From contig NZ_SEMD01000001.1 in NCBI RefSeq assembly GCF_004153165.1, forward strand, positions 310,001 through 374,000: a stretch of 64,000 nucleotides of DNA, written 5' to 3'. This DNA comes from Sporolactobacillus sp. THM7-4. GTDB taxonomy: Bacteria; Bacillota; Bacilli; Bacillales; Sporolactobacillaceae. The notes under the pieces are model-generated. The model made no database searches. It saw only the letters and a list, made by a program, of their open reading frames with translations, and had not been told where the DNA came from. How positions within the stretch are numbered: the first letter of the stretch is position 1; each line of letters begins with the position of its first letter. This document shows positions 57,880-64,000 of this stretch, piece after piece. The translations under genes and the position numbers were made by a program.

Positions 57880-59160
57880 CTATTTTCCAATAATCATCTC
57901 AGCTGGCTCTCTGCGGTTAAACAGAGAAAAAACGATTCCGTAAATACCCATGCCAAGAAATGCGATCAGGCTGAGAATGAAGAAAGTCCATGTGTATCCC
58001 CATAACACGGTGAGCGGAATCGTCAGTGGTGCAATGGTCCTTCCGAGCGAAAAACGGAGGCCGGCGGCTGCGAAATATTGCCCGCGCAGGTTTTCCGGTG
58101 CGAGTTTGGCGATAAAGCTGTCCTGAACCCCAACGGTCATCAATTCTGCCCAGGAGAAAATCACAATGGCCAGAAAGAGCAGCCAGATGTTGACGGTTGA
58201 CCCGATGATAATGACAGCGATGCCGTAACAAAAAGACGAACCCATAAAGACTGTGCTTTCCTTAAATTTTGTCATCCACCTGGTTACGATTACAGTCAGA
58301 AGAGCTACAAGCAAGCCGTTGATCGAAACCATCAGGCTGAAGGCACTTTTTCCGTCAAGATGGAGTGCCCAGTTCCCAAGCGACATCAGCGTCTGCTCTC
58401 TGACGTTTTCCGTGGTGTAAACAGCAATAAGTAAATCCAGTTGCATAAATGTCTGGGCAACACAGATGCCTGCCAAAATATAAAGGAGAAACACGTTGTC
58501 TTTGAAAATTACCCGATAATCCCTTAATTGATACTTAAGATAATCTGTCCAGCGACCAAAGGCCTTGAGGTGCTTCTCCTTTCCGGCCGGTACGGTTTCG
58601 TGAATCCATGTCCTGAGCACAAATACGAGAATAACACTGACGGCGGCGCAGACAGAGAGAAACGGAAACCGGTAATTGAAGAAGAAAATGCCGCCAAGAA
58701 TCGGACCGATAATAACTGCGACGTTAATCGATGTATAAAAGATAGCAAACACCTTTGCACGATACTCTTCAGGGACAACATCCGCAATCATCGCGTGACT
58801 CGCCGGCCAGTACAGCTGACCAAACAGTCCGAGAAATGAAAAACTGATAAAAGTCACAATGGGAGAGACCAGCCATGGCGAATTCGCCAGGGCAAAAAAG
58901 AAAAAACAGACCGTCTGGCCGATCGCCGAGAAGACCATCATCTTTTTCCGTCCGAAATGATCCGCACAATAACCTCCGAACAACCCGAAGACTGTACCGA
59001 TCACCTGCGACAGGACAAGCAGAAAACCAGCTGTTTCCTGTCCGAAGGATTTAGAAAAATAGATCGCCATAAAGGGAAAATACATCCAAAAGAGTATATT
59101 AAAAATTCCCTCTCCAATCAGTCTGACTTTCAAGTTTATATCCCAATCACGCCATTTCAT
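57880..59160 (-). CDS. MFS transporter (YttB-like, possible drug exporter)
   Basis: 426-residue membrane protein with 12 hydrophobic segments. The conserved loop GGYCADHFGRKKMMVF is the MFS signature, and the motif GPILGGIFF suggests an exporter (motif C type). The ATG at 59160 has AGGGG at seven bases; a TTG three bases earlier is less likely. The substrate is unknown. Its 5' leader contains a terminator hairpin and a small peptide frame, an arrangement seen with antibiotic-induced exporters. Confidence 0.88.
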   Translation of the reverse strand: MKWRDWDINLKVRLIGEGIFNILFWMYFPFMAIYFSKSFGQETAGFLLVLSQVIGTVFGLFGGYCADHFGRKKMMVFSAIGQTVCFFFFALANSPWLVSPIVTFISFSFLGLFGQLYWPASHAMIADVVPEEYRAKVFAIFYTSINVAVIIGPILGGIFFFNYRFPFLSVCAAVSVILVFVLRTWIHETVPAGKEKHLKAFGRWTDYLKYQLRDYRVIFKDNVFLLYILAGICVAQTFMQLDLLIAVYTTENVREQTLMSLGNWALHLDGKSAFSLMVSINGLLVALLTVIVTRWMTKFKESTVFMGSSFCYGIAVIIIGSTVNIWLLFLAIVIFSWAELMTVGVQDSFIAKLAPENLRGQYFAAAGLRFSLGRTIAPLTIPLTVLWGYTWTFFILSLIAFLGMGIYGIVFSLFNRREPAEMIIGK

Positions 59161-59215
59161 CAAAATCCCCTCGTTTCTTCATTCTTTTCCTCATCAAAAG
59201 GGGAAATACAAACAA

Positions 59216-59256
59216 AAAGCCTGCCCAAAGCATAACAAGACATGCTCAGGCAGACT
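59216..59256 (-). terminator. Terminator hairpin in the leader of the MFS gene
   Basis: On the minus strand CTGCC...AGCAT and ATGCT...GGCAGG form a two-step stem followed by CTTTTTGTTTG. It stands about 60 bases before the MFS start codon and in its direction of transcription. It would block the gene unless bypassed, which indicates attenuation. It could instead end a small upstream transcript. Confidence 0.7.
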
Positions 59257-59344
59257 CCTTAATCAGTCTCTCGTCGCAGCATGATTACGCTCCCCAAATG
59301 ATGATCGGACAAAACAGCAGAAAAAATCCTCTTTTTCAAGGGCT

Positions 59345-59389
59345 TTATTTTGCCTTTTTCAATACCCGCATCATTTTTGACGTAATCAT
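59345..59389 (-). CDS. Possible leader peptide MITSKMMRVLKKAK
   Basis: A 14-residue frame starts at an ATG with GGAG at eight bases and ends 90 bases before the terminator hairpin. Short basic leader peptides upstream of terminators control several macrolide, lincosamide or phenicol resistance genes by ribosome stalling. The last residues K-A-K have the +X+ form reported to favour macrolide-dependent arrest. This is inference from layout; the peptide could be chance. Confidence 0.4.
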   Translation of the reverse strand: MITSKMMRVLKKAK

Positions 59390-59601
59390 ATGAAAAACTC
59401 CGATCCGACTGAAAATATTAATCCTGTTTTATAACAACTCACCCAGCCATCGGGCAGGTGTGGGAAAATCCGTTCTCTCAGATTCTATGCGGAGGCAATC
59501 CAATCGATACCCACTCACATTTCCAAGATGGATTATACCCTTATTTTACCTGTTTGACAATGGAGGAAATACGAGTTTCTCAGGTAGAACCACGATTCCA
59601 C

Positions 59602-60513
59602 TTAACCCGTAAACTTTTCAACCTTAACAGGGTCGATTGGCAATCGCTTATTAAACTTCAGGAAAACATAAATGCCGATCAAAATAATGCCTGAGCCGAT
59701 GATCTGCGCCGGTGTGAGACGATCTCCGAAAATGAAAAAGGCAAAAATATAAGTCCCGACCGGTTCACCCAAAATACTCATCGAAATGGTTGACGTATTC
59801 AGCCATTTGATCAGCCAGTTAAAGATCGAATGTCCGAGAATAGTCGACACAAAGGCAAGGGAAAAGAACCATACCCAGTCCTTAGCCGGGTAGCCAGTAA
59901 AAGGAACGCGGACAGCGAGTGAATAAATAACCAAAAACAAACTGCTGGAAGCATAGCCGATAAAGGCGTAAGGAACAAGCGAAATGGTTTTTCTGACGTG
60001 CTGACCGATCAGAAAATAAATCGTGATCATCATGGCCGCAATGAAAGCGAGAATATCGCCAAACAGGGCCATTCCGCCGATTTGAAAGTCCCCGAACCCG
60101 ATGATAAAACTCCCCAATATCGACATCAGCCCGCCGCAGACCGCCAAAATACTCAGTCGCTCCGCGTAAAGAAAATAGCCGCCGATAAAGGCGAAAATCG
60201 GCTGCAGGGTTACAATCACGGTTGAGCTTGCGATCGATGTAAAGCGCAGCGACTCAAACCAAAGTATGTAATGGACGGCCAGGAATATCCCGGACAAAAT
60301 GCTCCATAACCACTGCTTCCAGGGCATCAACCTGAGCTCATTCAAGCTCTTGCCCATAAAGATAAAGGGCAATAGAATCAGGGCAGAAAACGCCATCCGA
60401 TAAAAAGCAATGATCGGAGCAGGAGCGCTTGATAATTTAACAAAAATAGCCGACGTTGAAATAGCGGCTACTGCAAATAAAAGAAGGCTGTAATAGTAAA
60501 CCTGTCGATGCAC
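59602..60513 (-). CDS. EamA-family (DMT) transporter
   Basis: About 303-residue membrane protein with ten hydrophobic segments in two EamA repeats (FVKLSSAPAPIIAFYRMAFS and ILGEPVGTYIFAFFIFGDRL). Such proteins export amino acids, nucleotides or other metabolites; the substrate cannot be read here. The frame is open to 60576. A GTG at 60513 has GAGG at eight bases, whereas the ATG at 60540 has no site, so GTG is preferred. It is monocistronic. The gap 59164-59601 on its 3' side holds the MFS leader elements. Confidence 0.85.
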   Translation of the reverse strand: MHRQVYYYSLLLFAVAAISTSAIFVKLSSAPAPIIAFYRMAFSALILLPFIFMGKSLNELRLMPWKQWLWSILSGIFLAVHYILWFESLRFTSIASSTVIVTLQPIFAFIGGYFLYAERLSILAVCGGLMSILGSFIIGFGDFQIGGMALFGDILAFIAAMMITIYFLIGQHVRKTISLVPYAFIGYASSSLFLVIYSLAVRVPFTGYPAKDWVWFFSLAFVSTILGHSIFNWLIKWLNTSTISMSILGEPVGTYIFAFFIFGDRLTPAQIIGSGIILIGIYVFLKFNKRLPIDPVKVEKFTG

Positions 60514-60754
60514 GCCCGTCACCTCATTCCAGTTATCCATTATTGTAAGTATAGGATAGATGACGGATCCGGACAATAAAGAAACAATCCACTTTGGGGC
60601 TTTTTGTTTATTTTTTATAGTTGGATCGAAAAAAAAAGAGGCGAAAATTATCTCGTCTCAGGTAGCCATTCCATTGTTTCACTTCAAGTACCATAATCAG
60701 GTTCGTGATTTTAGCAAGCCGGGAACTTCTCTCAATGCTGAAAAACGTTACACT

Positions 60755-61816
60755 TCAAACCAATACTTCATTCAGGATTTGATCCTCGTGCAGTATTTTA
60801 TGGGCGAGATCCCGGTACTCTGCAACATGAAGGTAGGTATAGCGCATCGGCTTCATTTCGGGCGCTTTGTCGATCGCCATATCAAAATCGTCCATCGTCA
60901 TCTGAGCCTTCTTCGCAAAATCAAAAAATCCGGTCGTTGTCAGCACCTTAGTGATTCGCTCGTATCGGTGGTTCTGCACTTTGCTCATCAGATACGAAGC
61001 AACGCCAACCTGGATGCCGTGCAGCTGCGGGCGTTTGGAGTAAGCGTCGAGTGCATGAGAGATCAGGTGCTCGCTTCCGCTCGTCGGGGCACTGCTTCCG
61101 GCAATTTCCATTGAGATACCGGCCATGGTCAGCGAGTCGACCAGTTCTTTAATAAAAAGGTCGTCTCTGATTGTTCCGAAATCGGTTCGGACGAAGCTGT
61201 TTACGGCTTTTTTGGAGAGCATCAAAGCGCAATCGTCTACACGGGTCTTTCCGTGCTTTTCTTCAAAAACCCAATCTTCAGCAGCTGTGATTTTCGATAC
61301 AAGATCACCGACACCGGAAAAGATGAAGCATTCAGGTGCTTTTTTCACAACATCAACATCGATTATGATTCCATAAGGCATCTTGGCATGTACGGAGATC
61401 CGCCGGCCATGAATGGTCAGCGATGTGTTTGAACTCGAAAAACCGTCATTCGACGTTGAAGTCGGTACGCTGATGAACGGCCATTTTCGCAGAAGGGCCA
61501 TATACTTTGACGCGTCGAGTGCCTTACCCCCGCCGATCCCGATCACTGCTTCAGTCTGAGGAGGAAGCCTGAACGCGTGATCAACAACTCCATCGATGTC
61601 GATATCTGTAATCTCACCCGTCTCAAGACATTCGATTCCGCTCTCCTTCAGAGATCCGAAGACTGCGTCACCCAATAAATCGGTCAGCCCCTGTCCGAAG
61701 AAAATCACGACTTTTTTAAACTGATGCCTTTTTAACAGCTGACCCATCTCTTTAAGGTTCCCTCTTTTTACATCGAGCAGTGTCGGAACAACAATCTGAT
61801 GATTAGCAGCTTCCAT
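60755..61816 (-). CDS. Glycerol-1-phosphate dehydrogenase-family iron/zinc alcohol dehydrogenase (AraM/EgsA-like)
   Basis: 353-residue NAD(P)-dependent dehydrogenase related to sn-glycerol-1-phosphate dehydrogenase. The nucleotide motif is GIGGGKALDASKY. STSNDGFSSSNTSL is the substrate loop, and metal ligands lie in GVGDLVSK, GSEHLISHALD and LHGIQVG. Bacillus AraM makes G1P for an archaeal-type ether lipid, and this may do the same. The start overlaps the upstream HAD gene by 14 bases, so the two are translated together. Confidence 0.87.
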   Translation of the reverse strand: MEAANHQIVVPTLLDVKRGNLKEMGQLLKRHQFKKVVIFFGQGLTDLLGDAVFGSLKESGIECLETGEITDIDIDGVVDHAFRLPPQTEAVIGIGGGKALDASKYMALLRKWPFISVPTSTSNDGFSSSNTSLTIHGRRISVHAKMPYGIIIDVDVVKKAPECFIFSGVGDLVSKITAAEDWVFEEKHGKTRVDDCALMLSKKAVNSFVRTDFGTIRDDLFIKELVDSLTMAGISMEIAGSSAPTSGSEHLISHALDAYSKRPQLHGIQVGVASYLMSKVQNHRYERITKVLTTTGFFDFAKKAQMTMDDFDMAIDKAPEMKPMRYTYLHVAEYRDLAHKILHEDQILNEVLV

Positions 61817-62474
61817 TTGTTAAGACCTCCTGATGGTTGAGTAAATAGTTTTCCACGTCCGCAAAATTTTCAATCGGCACGTAAGGACGATTTTCCTCAT
61901 CGAGAAGGCCCTGAAGCTTACCCTTGGCAAAAATTGTGTCCGCAAGCATCGCCGCCTTCAAATCCGGCCGGCTGTCGCCTGCGAAAAAGACGGTATCATA
62001 GTCTGCCATCAAATCCCGCGCCAGTTTCTCCTTGTCAATCCCGTACATTTCCGAATAATATTTGCCTTCAGGATCAACATTCAGCCTGATTCCGCGATTT
62101 TCATAGACACCCGGGTTGGAGAAAATTTTCACACCATGAATACCGTAATGATTGAAAATCCGTTTAATATAATAGTCTGTACCCGCGCTGATCACAAAGA
62201 AATCGCCCCCCGCCTTTTGGACGCGTTCAATGACTCTTTTTGCGTACGGATCAAACGGAATTTTCAGTATATCTTCGTCAATCCCCGCTTCATCCCGGTC
62301 GATTGCCTGAAACAGCCGCGTCAGGTAATCAAGATCAGTCGTCACTTTGTTGTCCCAATCCGCGTAAAGCTTCTCACTTTCCTTCTGAAAATAATTATCG
62401 ATAATGACGTGAAAAAAGTCTTTATCCGAGAGTGTACCATCAAAATCAGAAAGAAACAGAAATGGTTTTGTCAT
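61803..62474 (-). CDS. HAD-superfamily phosphatase (MtnX/PSP-like)
   Basis: 223-residue phosphatase. The nucleophile motif is LSDFDGTLSD near the N-terminus, motif II is FFVISAGTDYY, and motif III is FFAGDSRPDLKAAMLAD. The ATG at 62474 has GAGGGAG at eight bases; the longer frame to 62543 has no such site. It overlaps the G1P-dehydrogenase gene. Together they could make and dephosphorylate a polyol phosphate, but the substrate is unknown. Confidence 0.87.
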   Translation of the reverse strand: MTKPFLFLSDFDGTLSDKDFFHVIIDNYFQKESEKLYADWDNKVTTDLDYLTRLFQAIDRDEAGIDEDILKIPFDPYAKRVIERVQKAGGDFFVISAGTDYYIKRIFNHYGIHGVKIFSNPGVYENRGIRLNVDPEGKYYSEMYGIDKEKLARDLMADYDTVFFAGDSRPDLKAAMLADTIFAKGKLQGLLDEENRPYVPIENFADVENYLLNHQEVLTNGSC

Positions 62475-62667
62475 ATAATAAACTCCCTCGTTATCTTCTG
62501 TTATATTACAGTTTTCAGTATAACAAAAACTGTTACCCTTCATTATTTATGTAAACGTGCCCAATATGTCAAAGTAATGAATCATTTCACCATTCATTCA
62601 AGCGAGAAAAAATAATCCATCTTTTCTTTTAGTATTTGAAAAATGGCGCCTCTTTATGCAGGTCGCC

Positions 62668-62722
62668 AGCCCGAGAAAACCCGGCAATTTATTGCCGGGA
62701 TGAATCGACGTCCCGGGCGAGC
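62668..62722. repeat. Nested hairpin structure left of the TnpB remnant
   Basis: CCCGGCAAT (62680-62688) and ATTGCCGGG (62691-62699) form a perfect stem. An outer GCCCG/CGGGC pairing closes around it. It stands about 100 bases before the TnpB start and may be an end structure or RNA element of an IS200/IS605-type insertion. That link is inferred from proximity. Confidence 0.5.
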
Positions 62723-62817
62723 GTTCCTGTGTTTAACTTGTTATTTTTTGATCCGTTCATCATGATAATGAGGGTACCAGGCCAAACATAATTAGATCAG
62801 GAAAAGAGGTGCCCCTT

Positions 62818-63230
62818 ATGCCTTTAAAAGGACTAAAAGTACGGATCTATCCCAGTCAGACACAAAAGTTAAAAATTAAGTTAATCTTTGGTTCTACCCG
62901 TTTTGTCTGGAATCAGATGCTTCATATGATGATGGAACGTTATAAAAATAATCCAAAAGCTAATTCTTAAGTGCTTATGACTTAAATTACTTGTTGCCCG
63001 CATTAAAAAGAGAATACCCCTGGTTAAAAGATGCGGATAGCACCAGTCTGCAAAGGGCAAACCACGACTTGATTGAAGCCTGTAAAAATTCTTTAAAGAG
63101 CAGAAAGGCTTTCCCAGGTTCAAGTCCCGTAAGTTCCCAAAACAGAGCCACCAGTCTAAGTGTGTAAACCAGAACATGAAGTGTTCCTGGAAGCTTGGCA
63201 CTTTAGTGCCGATGTAGTTCACTTTTGCCC
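62818..63230 (+). pseudogene. tnpB: Truncated, frameshifted TnpB (IS200/IS605 family)
   Basis: The frame begins MPLKGLKVRIYPSQTQKLKI and continues STRFVWNQML, the N-terminal domain of TnpB nucleases. It stops at codon 51. A second frame resumes with YDLNYLLPALKREYPWLKDA and LQRANHDLIEACKNSLKSR up to about 63190. The RuvC domain and zinc finger are absent. It is a dead fragment; normal TnpB is about 370-400 residues. No TnpA partner is present. Confidence 0.88.
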
Positions 63231-63293
63231 GGGTCTGTCAATAGATGTTTGTTATTTATTTTTCGGAAATTTTAAACTTTTCTTAGTCTATCC

Positions 63294-63322
63294 TTGATGG
63301 TAAAAGTGATCTCGTGTGATAA
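63294..63322 (+). promoter_or_regulatory. Candidate promoter of pxpB
   Basis: TTGATG (63294-63299) and TGATAA (63317-63322) are spaced by 17 bp, about 70 bases before the pxpB ATG. The -10 is only fair. Confidence 0.45.
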
Positions 63323-63393
63323 AATAAACTATATTCTGTTCTGAATATACGGGATCCTCTTCTCAAAGATCAGACGAAAGAGGTGAAGGTAAG

Positions 63394-64000
63394 ATGCTCT
63401 TTATGAATGACAAAGACGAATATTCTTCGCAGCCGGTAAAAGAAAAGGTTCAGATGCTGCCACTCGGCGACACAGCTGTAACCGTCTCTTTCGGTGACAA
63501 AATAGATGAAACCATCAATCAGCAGGCACGGGTCTTATCAAATTATCTGGATTCGCACCCTTTTCCGGGGATGAAAGAAACAGTTGTCGGGTACACGGCG
63601 GTGACCGTTTACTATGACCCGGTGACTGTGTTTAAACACCATCCGCAGACTGTGCCTTTTTCTTCTGTAAAAGAAATCCTCAGCGGGGCGCTTGCCGCAG
63701 CAGATGGAGATAAGCATGAGAGCAAAGAACGTGTCCGTCACATACCGGTATGCTACGGCGGCGCATTCGGTCCTGATCTTCATGTGGTGGCCGCCCTCCA
63801 TGGACGATCAGAGCAGGAGGTCGTCCGCCGGCATTCGGAGACGGCATACCGTGTGTACATGATCGGCTTCACACCAGGCTTTCCCTATCTTGGCGGCCTG
63901 CCTGAAGATCTGGCGACACCGCGGCGCAAGTCCCCCCGTTTATCTGTCCCGGCAGGATCGGTAGGCATCGCCGGGTCACAGACAGGCGTTTATCCCTTTG
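63394..64000 (+). CDS. pxpB: 5-oxoprolinase subunit B / KipI-like protein, partial at window end
   Basis: The first 202 residues are in the window; the gene continues past the edge. PxpB with PxpC and PxpA hydrolyses 5-oxoproline to glutamate. KipI of Bacillus also inhibits the sporulation kinase KinA. Family marks are MLPLGDTAVTVSFGD, HIPVCYGGAFGPDL and YMIGFTPGFPYLGGL, then RKSPRLSVPAGSVGIAG near the edge. The ATG at 63394 follows AGAGGTGAAGG. A pxpC/kipA gene is expected just beyond 64000. Confidence 0.93.
   Translation, partial: MLFMNDKDEYSSQPVKEKVQMLPLGDTAVTVSFGDKIDETINQQARVLSNYLDSHPFPGMKETVVGYTAVTVYYDPVTVFKHHPQTVPFSSVKEILSGALAAADGDKHESKERVRHIPVCYGGAFGPDLHVVAALHGRSEQEVVRRHSETAYRVYMIGFTPGFPYLGGLPEDLATPRRKSPRLSVPAGSVGIAGSQTGVYPF

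Overview
The window reads as a chromosomal segment of a low-to-moderate GC Bacillota, class Bacilli. The gene repertoire is Bacillus-like: TrhP1/TrhP2, TenA behind a TPP riboswitch, PucR/PucG/PucI-type ureide catabolism, AmhX-like amidohydrolase, Fer-type ferredoxin, KipI/PxpB and LacI-controlled sucrose genes, mostly with strong AGGAGG-type ribosome binding sites. The species cannot be fixed from the sequence alone.

Region 1 (1-14.4 kb) is a complete type I-C CRISPR-Cas system read on the minus strand: cas3, then cas5-cas8c-cas7-cas4-cas1-cas2, an AT-rich leader, and an array of 89 near-identical 32-bp repeats plus a decayed terminal one. Between cas3 and cas5 lies a short plus-strand transcription unit that looks like a one-repeat crRNA. 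Its degenerate repeat keeps the hairpin and 5' handle. Its guide matches, in register behind a TTC PAM, the DNA just upstream of the cas operon -35 box. This is best explained as a CreR-type cas-regulating RNA that lets Cascade repress its own operon, and it is the most notable find in the window.

Region 2 (14.5-28.9 kb) holds housekeeping and carbohydrate genes: a GT4 glycosyltransferase with a toroid partner behind a CIRCE-like element, the two U32-family tRNA hydroxylation proteins, TPP riboswitch-tenA, a beta-hydroxyacid dehydrogenase, manA with a decayed PfkB kinase, and a secreted 5'-nucleotidase.

Region 3 (29-48.4 kb) is a purine/ureide nitrogen-scavenging region: two Rieske oxygenases, a ferredoxin, a purine permease, HIU hydrolase, OHCU decarboxylase, allantoin permease, allantoinase, ureidoglycine-glyoxylate aminotransferase, allantoate amidohydrolase, PucR, an amidase and an AmhX-like M20 enzyme. 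No uricase or xanthine dehydrogenase is present here. TnrA-type boxes precede one Rieske gene and the allantoin permease, which suggests the Rieske oxygenases may supply the missing purine-ring oxidation.

Region 4 (48.8-64 kb) holds a chemoreceptor, a sucrose cluster (fructokinase, LacI, permease, GH32 hydrolase), an MFS transporter behind a possible leader-peptide attenuator, an EamA transporter, a G1P-dehydrogenase/HAD pair, a decayed TnpB and the start of pxpB.

Across regions 2-4, many intergenic gaps are filled with arrays of about 20-21-bp direct repeats belonging to at least five unrelated sequence families. They sit inside operons and 5' leaders, and several produce long spurious ORFs on both strands.
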